DNA from: Bryocella elongata
Lineage (GTDB): Bacteria > Acidobacteriota > Terriglobia > Terriglobales > Acidobacteriaceae
Direction: 5' to 3'
DNA: 64,000 nucleotides
NCBI RefSeq assembly: GCF_900108185.1
Contig: NZ_FNVA01000010.1
Location: 26,278 to 90,277 of the forward strand
Part shown: positions 8,598 through 17,749 of the stretch, one piece after another
Layout: each line of letters opens with the position of its first letter
Numbering within the stretch: the stretch's first letter is position 1
Notes under the pieces: model-generated
Told to the model about the DNA's origin: nothing
What the model saw: the letters and a program-made list of their open reading frames with translations, nothing else
Database searches by the model: none
Position numbers and translations under genes: made by a program

Positions 8598-9797
8598 ATG
8601 TCTAGGCGGACACGGTATCAGAATGGAAGCGTGCAGCGCGAAAAGCGCCAGAGTGGACCTGATGTATGGGTCTTTCGCTGGTGGGAGCCTGGCTCTGATG
8701 GCGCGAACAAGCGGAGGAAAGCGATCGTGGGCAATGTGCTCACGTTGCCCACCGAAGCAATCGCACTCAGATCAGCTCGCGCGTTGCGCATCGACGCTAA
8801 CGCACAAACCCCGCAGGCAGAGAGCGGGCCGGAAACAATCGCGGACTTGGTTGCTCATTATCGTCTCAAGGAATTGAACGAGGACAGCCACAGCCAAAAG
8901 TCGTTTCCGACACGAGCTGCCTATCAAAGCTATCTGGAAAACTGGATCTTGCCCCGTTGGGGTGGACTCAAGATGGACCAGGTAAAACCCGTAGCAGTCG
9001 AAGAGTGGCTGCGAGGGATCAAGCGGGCAAAAGCCACACGAGCCAAGCTACGGAATCTCATGAGCGCTCTTTTCAGTCACGCAATGCGTTACGAGTGGAC
9101 GGATAAAAATCCGATCAAGCTCGTGCGCCAGAGCGCGAAGAGAGAGCGCGTTCCTGATGTTCTCGAACTGAGAGAGCTTCAGCTTCTTCTCACCAAGCTC
9201 GACACGCGCGAACGCACACTAGTTCTGTTGGCTGCTGCCACAGGACTACGCGTAAGTGAGTTGTTAGGGATTCGATGGGCAGATGTGGACTTCGACAGCC
9301 TTGAACTTCGTGTGACTCGATCCATATGGCATCAGAAGATCGGAGACTGCAAAACGGAAGCCTCGGCCAAGCCGGTTCCACTCGACGGCTATATGGCAGA
9401 GGATTTGCTTCAGTGGCGAAAGAGGAGTCCCTATCCGTTGCAAGAGGATTGGGTCTTCGCCAGCCCGACCATGAAGGGAGAACAACCCTATTGGCCGGAC
9501 AATTTGATGAAGCGGTACATCAAGCCGATCGCGAAGGCGAACGGCATCTACAAGAACATCGGCTGGCACACATTCCGCCACACTTTCGGCACGCTGCTGA
9601 AGGCGAACGGGGAAGATGTGAAGACGGTACAGGAGCTTTTACGGCACGCGAACAGCAGGATCACACTGGACGTGTATACCCAGGCAGTGGGCTCCAATAA
9701 GCGCGCCGCACAAAGCAAGGTTGTAAGGATGATGGTTCCCGGCGTGGGTCAGAAAGCGGGTGAGATGGACCCGCAGAAAGCTCAGGTTGGAGCTTAA
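8598..9797 (+). CDS. int: Tyrosine recombinase (integrase)
   Basis: 399 residues. A core-binding domain (about 90-190) is followed by the catalytic domain with R218 (TGLRVSELLGI), H324-xx-R327 (HTFRH) and the nucleophile Y360 (TLDVYTQ). It is a phage or ICE type integrase that performs site-specific recombination. Its stop is 70 bp from a tRNA-Asp 3' fragment, the expected attachment site, and an excisionase-like gene lies upstream. Confidence 0.95.
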   Translation: MSRRTRYQNGSVQREKRQSGPDVWVFRWWEPGSDGANKRRKAIVGNVLTLPTEAIALRSARALRIDANAQTPQAESGPETIADLVAHYRLKELNEDSHSQKSFPTRAAYQSYLENWILPRWGGLKMDQVKPVAVEEWLRGIKRAKATRAKLRNLMSALFSHAMRYEWTDKNPIKLVRQSAKRERVPDVLELRELQLLLTKLDTRERTLVLLAAATGLRVSELLGIRWADVDFDSLELRVTRSIWHQKIGDCKTEASAKPVPLDGYMAEDLLQWRKRSPYPLQEDWVFASPTMKGEQPYWPDNLMKRYIKPIAKANGIYKNIGWHTFRHTFGTLLKANGEDVKTVQELLRHANSRITLDVYTQAVGSNKRAAQSKVVRMMVPGVGQKAGEMDPQKAQVGA

Positions 9798-9867
9798 TGG
9801 ACCCTTATTGGACCCTGATTTGCTTGTCACTTAGGTCCCATATATTCCGTAAGTCTTTTGGAATGTA

Positions 9868-9912
9868 TGGCGGGGACGACGGGGCTCGAACCCGCGACCT
9901 CTGCCGTGACAG
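9868..9912 (-). other. Attachment-site core: 3' part of a tRNA-Asp gene
   Basis: Read on the minus strand this starts at the anticodon loop CTGTCAC (anticodon GTC, Asp). It continues through GGCAG (3' anticodon stem), a T-arm GCGGG-TTCGAGC-CCCGT, the acceptor 3' strand and an encoded CCA (TGG at 9868-9870 on the plus strand). The 5' side needed to pair with GGCAG is absent: the preceding bases read GGCTCA instead of CTGCC. It is therefore a truncated tRNA half and not a functional tRNA. This is the classic att core of integrases that target tRNA 3' ends. Confidence 0.85.
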
Positions 9913-10201
9913 TGAGCCTAAAACCCGTAACTTATAGAAACGCCGGGCAATGGGTGGCTCCAATAGGCCCTAAAAGGTACACCGAGGAACCGTTATTGTG
10001 TCCATGTTGTGCCCTCAAAGTTTCCCCAAAACGCTCCTAAACCCTTCAAAATCGACCTGAGACCTCTGCCGTCCTGCGGCATTATTCGCGTTTTCCACCC
10101 CTCTCCTCTGCCTGATATCGGCAGAGGCTCCGCAAAATGGAAATCGAATAGAAGGCGAACCCCCGCTCCTGAAAAGCGAAGAGAGTACGAAATGGGCACA
10201 A

Positions 10202-10272
10202 TTGCGCCCTTGTTTTTGCATGTTTCGGCAAACGTGGGCACAAGGGCGCAAACATAACTTTAGACATATAAT
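10202..10272 (+). promoter_or_regulatory. Putative hipBA promoter and operator
   Basis: A 12-bp perfect inverted repeat, TTGCGCCCTTGT (10202-10213) and ACAAGGGCGCAA (10240-10251), has a 26-bp spacer. It lies just upstream of a perfect -10 hexamer TATAAT (10267-10272), 18 bp before the hipB start. HipB proteins repress their own operon through paired palindromic sites, so this is the likely autoregulatory region. No good -35 is visible. Confidence 0.55.
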
Positions 10273-10290
10273 TCTCCATGGGTATACCTC

Positions 10291-10602
10291 ATGGCATATA
10301 TTCAGGGACAGGTTCGAATAGCACGGGAATCGAAAGGCCTCACCCAGGCCGATCTCGGTTCGCGCATCGGTCAGCCCCAAAGCGCGGTTTCCCGTATCGA
10401 GCGTGGCGGCGACCTCCGTGTCTCCACTCTGCTGGAAATGGCCCGCGTTCTGGAAATGGAACCCATGCTGATCCCGAAGCAGCTGGTTCCAGGCGTGCAG
10501 GCTCTTGTCGGCCACGCCATGGGCCGGAGCGGGGTTCCTGCCTCAGACGTAAATATTCCCTTGGTAGGCGGAGCGCCGGAAGATGCCGAAGACAGCGAAT
10601 AA
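10291..10602 (+). CDS. hipB: HipB-like antitoxin, XRE-family HTH
   Basis: 103 residues with an XRE HTH: VRIARESKGLTQADLGSRIG, then QSAVSRIERGGDLRVSTLLEM. The C-terminal tail is probably flexible. It binds operator DNA and neutralises the HipA kinase. The gene overlaps hipA by 20 bp, the usual arrangement of type II toxin-antitoxin pairs. Confidence 0.88.
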   Translation: MAYIQGQVRIARESKGLTQADLGSRIGQPQSAVSRIERGGDLRVSTLLEMARVLEMEPMLIPKQLVPGVQALVGHAMGRSGVPASDVNIPLVGGAPEDAEDSE

Positions 10603-11845
10603 TACGAATCGGCCTTCGGTACTGGAAGTGCGCCTCGCAGAAACCCTGGTGGGTACCATCACTAATCTGCCGAACGACCAGAACCTCTTCGTCTTCGATT
10701 CGGCGTATGTCGCCGATGCGGACCGTCCCGTCCTAAGCCTGAGCTTTTACGATGCGTACCGCAATCCGATTACGAACGTTCGCCCCGTGACGCGCCGGTT
10801 GCCGCCATTCTTCTCCAACCTTCTTCCCGAAGGCGCACTGCGGCAGTTCATTGCCGAGCACGGCGAAGTCAACGCACAGCGAGAATTCTTCCTGCTCTGG
10901 CTGTTGGGAAACGATCTTCCTGGCGCTGTGACGGTGCGCGATGCGGAGGGCCGCACCCTGCCCCCGTCGGAAAAGAATCCCACCGTCGCCCGCGCGCGCA
11001 CAGGCCGGGACGTACTGCGATTCTCCTTGGCGGGCGTGCAGTTGAAACTCTCCGCCATCGGAAACCCGCACCGTCAGCTTTCCATCCCCGCCTCCAGCGT
11101 GGGCGGCCATTGGATTGTCAAACTGCCGTCGCACGCGTATCCGGGGCTACCGGAGAACGAGTTTTCCATGATGGAGTTTGCGCGTGCAATAGGGATTCAG
11201 GTGCCCGAAATCGGGTTGATTCCACTGGACAAGATTCCCGGCATTCCGGAGCCCTGGCAGCAGCTTGAAGGAAACGCGTATTACATTCGGCGATTTGATC
11301 GTGGTTCTCATGGCAAACGCATCCATATCGAGGATTTCAATCAGCTCTATGGCCAGTTCCCGGAAGCCAAATACAAGAACTACAGCTATACGAATATGGC
11401 TAACGATTTATGGCGTTTGACGGATGAGACACAGTTCGCCGAGTTCATTCGTCGGCTCATCTTCAACGTGGCCATTGGCAACAACGATATGCACCTGAAG
11501 AACTGGTCTCTTATCTACGCGGACGGACATACGCCACGGCTCGCTCCCGCTTATGATTTCGTATCGACCGTCCGCTATATCGCCGACGACCGGCTGGCGC
11601 TCTCGATTGCTAAAGAAAAATCCCCGCAGGAGTTGAACATCGAGTTGTTGCAACGTTTTGCCCGCAAGGCGCAAGTCCCGAGCAAGCTGGTTCTTGATAC
11701 CGCCAGAGAAACCGCCGACAAAATGATGAGCGTCTGGCCGGTACTTCAGAAACAGCTTCCGCTGGACGAAGCGGCACGATTCAAAGTCACAACCCACATG
11801 GAATCAATTCCCCTCCTACGTGAAGCGATCCAACCTCTGTCGTAA
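10583..11845 (+). CDS. hipA: HipA-like Ser/Thr kinase toxin
   Basis: 420 residues. The HipA N-terminal domain is followed by the HipA_C kinase fold, with the ATP-site region HWIVKLPSH, the catalytic-loop block NVAIGNNDMHLKNWSLI (Asp and Asn as in HipA kinases) and the APAYDFVST metal-binding segment. HipA toxins phosphorylate targets such as glutamyl-tRNA synthetase and cause growth arrest. Key kinase residues look intact. It probably stabilises the mobile element or acts in phage defence. Confidence 0.92.
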   Translation: MPKTANNTNRPSVLEVRLAETLVGTITNLPNDQNLFVFDSAYVADADRPVLSLSFYDAYRNPITNVRPVTRRLPPFFSNLLPEGALRQFIAEHGEVNAQREFFLLWLLGNDLPGAVTVRDAEGRTLPPSEKNPTVARARTGRDVLRFSLAGVQLKLSAIGNPHRQLSIPASSVGGHWIVKLPSHAYPGLPENEFSMMEFARAIGIQVPEIGLIPLDKIPGIPEPWQQLEGNAYYIRRFDRGSHGKRIHIEDFNQLYGQFPEAKYKNYSYTNMANDLWRLTDETQFAEFIRRLIFNVAIGNNDMHLKNWSLIYADGHTPRLAPAYDFVSTVRYIADDRLALSIAKEKSPQELNIELLQRFARKAQVPSKLVLDTARETADKMMSVWPVLQKQLPLDEAARFKVTTHMESIPLLREAIQPLS

Positions 11846-11970
11846 TACTATTGTCAGTCGTGACGTATTCTCCAGTTCCGAAAACCAACAGCAGTAACAA
11901 TGCTGCTTGAAACAACAATGTGCTCTCATAGTCCGGTTTAACGTTTCACTCATGAACGAGGTGAATTGCC

Positions 11971-14900
11971 ATGGCAGAGTTCCAACACTCAGGTGAGGTG
12001 GTTGGCACAACCAGCTTTATAAGTACACTGCCTCAGGTAGAGGGACGTGAAATCAGTCGAGACAATATCCTCCAGACCCTCGAAACCATGATTGACGGCA
12101 GAGATATCAAATCCGTTCACCTGGAAGGGGCGTCCGGATCCGGCAAGTCGATATTGCTTGCGCAATTCGCAAAAACCCGAAAAGATCGCGCCGTATCCGT
12201 ATTTGCCAAACGGAGTAGCTGGTTCACCTATGATCCGGGCTTTCTGCTCCACGATCTTGCAGCTCAAATGTATTGGTTGATCGAAAGGAAAGAACCGCCA
12301 TTCACGGAAGAAATTACAGACGCCACCTTTCGTAGCCTCTTGTATAAGCTTCGAACCTATAGCATTCGTTTAGGCAAGCCGCTTGTGCTCATCCTCGATG
12401 GACTCGCAGAGATACCGGAAGAACAAAGCGATCTCAAGGATTTGCTGATATCCAAACTGCCTCTTGGACTGGACTACATTAAGCTACTTACGTCCGTTTC
12501 CAAGTCGGAATGTGGAGTAAGCTCAGGCGCTAAAGAATGGCTCGTCCCCGCGTTCTCTACTGAGGAAACGCTAGCCTATTTCGACGGGAAACTATCATCC
12601 GACAAAGCTCGTGTAATACACGCGACTTGCGGAGGCGCACCGGGCTATCTGTCAGGAATTAGGCGGCTGCTTGATACTGGTCTCACCGAAGAAAGACTCT
12701 TATCGATCCTACCAGCCAGCCTTCCCGATATCTTCTCTCTTGAGTGGCGCTCGGTAGACGAAGCAGATGTCCACTTGATAGATGCACTGGCCTTACTTGC
12801 TCACGACTCTAATAAGCATAGCCTGAGCAAATTGGCTATCTTCTCGCAGACGTCTGTTGGCAACCTCCGATCCTCGCTTAGCCGCCTGCGCTTCGTGAGC
12901 CTCCCCACAATTGATTCTGGCGACGTGGACTTTGTATCCGAACCTTTCCGAGAATTTGTGGCAGGGAAGCTTTCATCGCTGCGGGACAAGATAACGCAAA
13001 GAATCATCGATAAGCTGTCAAGCGATCAAGACAGCATCGACTCAGTTGCTCTTTTGCCCTCATACCTGAAACAGGCTGGACACAATAGGAAGTTACTGCA
13101 ATATCTCTCTCCAGAACGATTCGCTAAATTAATCGACTCGCAGCATGAAATAAGTCCCGTCCGTCAAAAAATTACTCTTGGACTTGAAACTGCCCGCGAA
13201 CTAAAGAGCTACAGCGAAATGATGCGCTTCGCAGTCCAGGCATCCGCACTCTCCGAGTACTCTGGCTTTACTGCGTCCCGTTCCGAAATCGCGGCCCGTA
13301 TGCAACTACAAGACGAAGCCTCTTGCATCGCTTTGGCCCAGGCTGCCGTCCTGATAAACGATCGGCTGAGATTATTTGCCGTCATAGCGAAGCTCAAACG
13401 CGAGCGCGGGGAAAGCTTGCAGCCAGATCTATTGGCAGAAATAGAGTCGCTTTTCCAGCGAGCTGACTGGAAAGAGTTTGATCCAAGCGCTTTGAACGAC
13501 CTTGCGGCAGATCTGGTCTATGTTCGGCCAGAACTAGCAACCCAGGCTCTTGAACGGGCGACCTCTCAAAATAAGACCGGATCGATGAGGCTAGATTTCG
13601 CTCTCGCTTCAGCATCGATGGCAGCAGAAACCAGCCAGGACAGCACCGCTAAAGACAATGCTCAACGGCTTCGAGCGGCGATCAAGAATCCGCGATTCCT
13701 GTCGATGTTTAATGCCCTTGCGTCGATCATGCGCGGTGTAGATGCAGCTGAGATCATCGATAAAGTCCGGGAGCTTAATACAATCAAAGAGCAGCTCTAT
13801 TTGCTACGGCAATGGAGCCTTCACTCCCGCGCAAAGGACGGCGCCTATGCTGTGGTCTCTTTTGCCCTGGATATTGCGATTAGGGCGACCGAATATACTC
13901 CGACTGCCACTGATTTCCGAGAACTCGCAGAGTCGCTGAGAAGCCTCATCGATCCTCAGCAAATAGTAGATCTGATTCGCCGCTTTGATGCTCAACATGC
14001 TTCAGTTGAAGCTGTCGGACCCACCACCGATTATCACTATCTGCAGATGTTGCTCGCACTTGCAGAGGCAAAGGTCGACAATACAGCAGCAGCCAACAGA
14101 TTGGTTGAATCTTATTCGTCAATATTGCAGATCAAGGATCTCGCCGTAAGGACAGCGTGCCTAGCACGACTATTGGATCTTCTTCCCTTGGTGGACACCG
14201 AAGGGAAGATTCGAAAACGTGAGGGGTTGGAAGAGCTGGCATTGCAATCCTTTGAGACTAGTCTAGATGCACTGCTCCGCTCAACAGCGGATCATACCTA
14301 TGCAACAAGAGACATCCTAGCTGCTCTTGTCCCGCGCAATGTCCCTCTTGCACTCAAGGTTGCCTTGACATTGAATGTAGCGAACCGGCGAGATGATGCC
14401 TTGAGTTGGCTTGTTTCTGCCTTACTTCGCGTGCAAGCAGAATATCTAGATCTCACAAATATAAATAAAGTCATCGAGTCTTTCTATGATCCTGACGATG
14501 CGGAAGTGGCAGTTTGTGAAGTTCTCGAGCGGATTAGAAACCATGATTCAGAGCCTATAAATCGATCTGGCTTGGATCAAGCAATATTATTCTTGGCAGG
14601 CGCGGCGTTGCAATTCAAAGATGCCGATCGCCAGGTGAGGGCCTGCTGTGCAGCTCTCTTGTGTTTGAGGCACTTCAACGTAACCAGCTCTGATCGACTA
14701 AAGCAATCCCTGCAAGAAAGGATGCTAAGTGCATGGGAGCGATTGAGTTTGGACGAAGATAAGGTATCGCTTGGCTTTACTGTTTCTGCTCGTTTTGCAT
14801 CAGCAGATCGCGATATGGCAGATATCTGGCTGAAACGGGCGGAGGCGTGCAGATCGAGTCACACAATCTCATCCTCCTCTGATCCATACAGGCATTGTTT

Positions 14901-16920
14901 ATTGCTGCTCTCCCGCAGCTACATGGGACTCGTTCTGAAGCGCTTGGACCAGCGAGAGGACTTAGACGTCTTAAACCGTCTAATTGCGCGTATACCGTCT
15001 CTTACAGAGCAACTGATCCTCTGGACTGACGTGGCTCTGCGCATTTTAAGTTGCGGAAAGCTGACCGAAGCGCAAGCAATTGTCAAAGACCAAGTTCAAA
15101 AACGATTGGCTCACTATCAGGTGGACACGTGCGAGCGGTACAGCGCCCTCATAATTACTCTGCCGCTCCTTTACCACACGAGCAGAGTCACAGCGATCGG
15201 GCTAATGAGAGAACTGCCGCCATCGTGGTTGAATAGCGCTGTTGCGCAGACGGTTAATTTCATTATCAAGAAAAAGCCAGCATGGGATCCATTTGAAACA
15301 AAGCATCATCATGTGTTTGCACTCACGATAGATGAGATGTTTGATCTATGTGATTTGGCGATGCGAGCAACTGTAGATACGACAATCTATTGGATACTTA
15401 GCACTGTAGCTGCCTCGTTACAAACCAAGGAGGCCAAAAGGACGATTACCAGCAACCAAAGGCTGGACGTAATATCCAAATTGATAAACATCCGGGATCA
15501 GAGGTTCCCGACACCGCAGTTTATTCAGCACATGGGCTACCACATCCTGTGCTCAATCGAGATCACTCAACTTGAGCGTTTTTCTAAAGATAGGTGGGAG
15601 GCTGTTCTGACGCAGGCTATCGGCATACCGAACGTAGCTGACCGCTGCCTCGTGCTCGCCTACCTTGCGGGTATGCTTTCGAAGCATGACAGGAATTGGG
15701 CCACATCTATTCTGAAGGACTGTGAGTCATACGCCGAGGAGATCCCGTCTGCTCTGGACAGAGCTCAGCGGCTTCAGACGATGGCGCGTGAGGCATACGA
15801 CTTTGATAAGGTGCTCGCGAAGGAGTTATATACGCGGGCATTGCTAATGACCGCGAGCGATACGGCACCGGAGTACGATGACGTCCGGCGTGACATCATC
15901 GATTCTGCACATCAGGTCAATCCGGAGCTGGCCACAAGTATTGCTTCCGCAATGGATGATGATTACGCCAGGCGTGCAAAGCGCGGCGTCTCTTCGAGAA
16001 TAGAGCTACTTGATTTGCGCCGGCAATTGATGGAGCAACGGGACGAGACCGAAGAGCTTCCCCCGGTTGCGAAAAGACGTCTCTCAGAAGCGAGCTGGGG
16101 CCTCTTAGGTTCGTTGAATTCGGGCCGGATTGTGCCCCTAAAGATAATGCTCACGCGAGCCTACCTGGAACATGCAGCTGCTCTACCGTTTAGTTCCGCA
16201 TTCTCAATTTATTCATACACAATAGAGAACGCCATTCGGAGACCTCAGGAGCGCGCCGAAGAGAAGAGGAGCCTTCGTGGACTTTATCGATCCATTTCTG
16301 TTTCGGCTGACCTGTTCTATTTCCTCGCCGAACGAAGTGCAACCAGCTTACCCAGTCAACCCCCATTGTTGACTGAGGATAGTAGGTCTTTCTGTTACGT
16401 AGACCCCGACCAACGCGAAAAGGCACTCAATTACATCAGGCAGTGGTTGACCTCTGTGGAAGGCCAAGAGCTAGTCATTCACGATCCGTATCTAATGCCA
16501 AGTGACGTGGGGACCATTCTGCAAATGGTTTTGGAGACTAAACCCGAACTCGCTTTGACATTCATCACGTCGAAGGTAGGTCTTCAACGTGCGCGTTTTG
16601 TAGCTCCATTTGCAGATCAGTTCCGGTCCACATGGACAGAAACGTCCTCTCAATCTGCTCCCATGACGAGAATCGTAGTCGTTGCGGTTGGCGCAGAAGG
16701 TGATCCGCTAATCCACGACCGCTGGTGGTGCTGCGGAAAGACCGGTCTAGATTTTGGAACCAGCTTCAATAGTCTCGGTGTCGACAAATCGACAAAGATT
16801 CGCGTGATGCCCGAGGATGAGGCTGCTCAGGCTATGTACCGGCTACGAAATATCGCCGCAATGACCACCCGGCATACGGGAGATAAGAGGGTTGTTTACG
16901 AAAGCGTAGACCTCGAGTAA
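11971..16920 (+). CDS. STAND/NACHT-type NTPase with long helical repeats and a C-terminal PLD/MIT-C-like domain
   Basis: 1,649 residues. The P-loop is at residues 53-60 (GASGSGKS) with Walker B LVLILD at 138-143 in a compact STAND ATPase (about 20-330). About 1,000 residues of degenerate helical repeats follow. The last 200 residues contain VIHDPYLMP (1502-1510) and IHDRWWCC (1581-1588) followed by GLDFGTSFNSLG. This pattern resembles the phospholipase-D-like MIT C-terminal domain. STAND proteins sense invaders through their repeats and switch on an effector by oligomerising. Base composition is visibly more A/T-rich than the flanking T4SS genes, and the gene stands alone between hipBA and the second T4SS. 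A defence role is inference. Confidence 0.72.
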   Translation: MAEFQHSGEVVGTTSFISTLPQVEGREISRDNILQTLETMIDGRDIKSVHLEGASGSGKSILLAQFAKTRKDRAVSVFAKRSSWFTYDPGFLLHDLAAQMYWLIERKEPPFTEEITDATFRSLLYKLRTYSIRLGKPLVLILDGLAEIPEEQSDLKDLLISKLPLGLDYIKLLTSVSKSECGVSSGAKEWLVPAFSTEETLAYFDGKLSSDKARVIHATCGGAPGYLSGIRRLLDTGLTEERLLSILPASLPDIFSLEWRSVDEADVHLIDALALLAHDSNKHSLSKLAIFSQTSVGNLRSSLSRLRFVSLPTIDSGDVDFVSEPFREFVAGKLSSLRDKITQRIIDKLSSDQDSIDSVALLPSYLKQAGHNRKLLQYLSPERFAKLIDSQHEISPVRQKITLGLETARELKSYSEMMRFAVQASALSEYSGFTASRSEIAARMQLQDEASCIALAQAAVLINDRLRLFAVIAKLKRERGESLQPDLLAEIESLFQRADWKEFDPSALNDLAADLVYVRPELATQALERATSQNKTGSMRLDFALASASMAAETSQDSTAKDNAQRLRAAIKNPRFLSMFNALASIMRGVDAAEIIDKVRELNTIKEQLYLLRQWSLHSRAKDGAYAVVSFALDIAIRATEYTPTATDFRELAESLRSLIDPQQIVDLIRRFDAQHASVEAVGPTTDYHYLQMLLALAEAKVDNTAAANRLVESYSSILQIKDLAVRTACLARLLDLLPLVDTEGKIRKREGLEELALQSFETSLDALLRSTADHTYATRDILAALVPRNVPLALKVALTLNVANRRDDALSWLVSALLRVQAEYLDLTNINKVIESFYDPDDAEVAVCEVLERIRNHDSEPINRSGLDQAILFLAGAALQFKDADRQVRACCAALLCLRHFNVTSSDRLKQSLQERMLSAWERLSLDEDKVSLGFTVSARFASADRDMADIWLKRAEACRSSHTISSSSDPYRHCLLLLSRSYMGLVLKRLDQREDLDVLNRLIARIPSLTEQLILWTDVALRILSCGKLTEAQAIVKDQVQKRLAHYQVDTCERYSALIITLPLLYHTSRVTAIGLMRELPPSWLNSAVAQTVNFIIKKKPAWDPFETKHHHVFALTIDEMFDLCDLAMRATVDTTIYWILSTVAASLQTKEAKRTITSNQRLDVISKLINIRDQRFPTPQFIQHMGYHILCSIEITQLERFSKDRWEAVLTQAIGIPNVADRCLVLAYLAGMLSKHDRNWATSILKDCESYAEEIPSALDRAQRLQTMAREAYDFDKVLAKELYTRALLMTASDTAPEYDDVRRDIIDSAHQVNPELATSIASAMDDDYARRAKRGVSSRIELLDLRRQLMEQRDETEELPPVAKRRLSEASWGLLGSLNSGRIVPLKIMLTRAYLEHAAALPFSSAFSIYSYTIENAIRRPQERAEEKRSLRGLYRSISVSADLFYFLAERSATSLPSQPPLLTEDSRSFCYVDPDQREKALNYIRQWLTSVEGQELVIHDPYLMPSDVGTILQMVLETKPELALTFITSKVGLQRARFVAPFADQFRSTWTETSSQSAPMTRIVVVAVGAEGDPLIHDRWWCCGKTGLDFGTSFNSLGVDKSTKIRVMPEDEAAQAMYRLRNIAAMTTRHTGDKRVVYESVDLE

Positions 16921-17059
16921 TAGGCCCGCCTTCATAGAAGGTTTAGAGGATCGACTATTCCATTTCGTAATGACCGAACTCTGTTTCGTTATTGGACGCG
17001 ATGGACAGGAGGATCTTAGCTTTGCGCCATGCTGACACCGAGTCAGCGGAGGTGCAAAG

Positions 17060-17470
17060 ATGCTCAGAATCCGCCGCGCAGTCTGGTTGGGAAAACCCCT
17101 CAACCGGTCTTTCAATCGCCCCACTAAATGGTGGGCAATCCCCCTCTCAAAGCAATCCCTGCGCCACGCTCTTCATGTGATGGGACCGACGCTTACTGCA
17201 CTCGTCTTTGCGGGTGTCGGAAGCGGCGTCGCTCATGCTCAAGGAACGATGGACTTCTCTGGCGCTCAAACGCTGATGACAACCTTCAAAACTTTCGCAA
17301 TGTACGCTGGGGCCGTTATCTGCCTTGGAGGGCTCATTTTTGCGGGAATTCGCATGATGAGTGGACGGTTCCAGGACGCGATTCCAGGCCTTTTCGGCGC
17401 GCTTTTCGGCGCTGGAGTGCTCGGTTGGGGAGCCGGATGGATAGGCAGCCTGACCGGACAGTCGATGTAG
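17060..17470 (+). CDS. virB2: VirB2/TrbC-like pilin, second copy
   Basis: 136 residues. The mature pilin (from AHAQGTMDFSGAQTL) is nearly identical to the first copy. The leader is about 23 residues longer and unrelated, with a hydrophobic stretch just before the AHAQ cleavage region. The ATG at 17060 has GGAGG at 17048-17052, 7 nt upstream. It is the first gene of the plus-strand T4SS operon. Confidence 0.9.
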   Translation: MLRIRRAVWLGKPLNRSFNRPTKWWAIPLSKQSLRHALHVMGPTLTALVFAGVGSGVAHAQGTMDFSGAQTLMTTFKTFAMYAGAVICLGGLIFAGIRMMSGRFQDAIPGLFGALFGAGVLGWGAGWIGSLTGQSM

Positions 17471-17473
17471 GAG

Positions 17474-17749
17474 GTGACATCGACCATGACCAAGCGAGGA
17501 GAGCCGTTACCGATCAATCAGGCGCTGAATCGACCGAGGGCCAAGCTTGGTCTCGATCTTACAGCATGGATGGCGATCCTATTCGTCTGCGTGACGGTTT
17601 TCCTCGTTGGGTTTCGCCTGCTGGCGATGATGGCTTTCCCCACGCTTGCCGTGGGCTCATGGCTCATCATCCGCAAACACCCAAAGATGTTCCAGCTCTG
17701 GGGCCTAAGCCTCAACCAGAAGAGCTACTATGACCCGCGCAAATACTGA
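17474..17749 (+). CDS. virB3: VirB3/TrbD-like T4SS membrane protein, second copy
   Basis: 91 residues with a basic N-terminus and two hydrophobic segments, ending SLNQKSYYDPRKY. It is almost identical to the first copy and overlaps virB4 by 20 bp in the same way. Confidence 0.9.
   Translation: MTSTMTKRGEPLPINQALNRPRAKLGLDLTAWMAILFVCVTVFLVGFRLLAMMAFPTLAVGSWLIIRKHPKMFQLWGLSLNQKSYYDPRKY

Noticed and set aside
9858..10040. A 60-codon plus-strand frame containing GTTGLEPATSAVT
   Set aside because: It is the antisense reading of the tRNA-Asp 3' half. This peptide is a well-known artefact near tRNA genes.
11989..12267. Minus-strand frames inside the STAND gene
   Set aside because: They are shadows of a 1,649-codon gene with clear P-loop and Walker B motifs.
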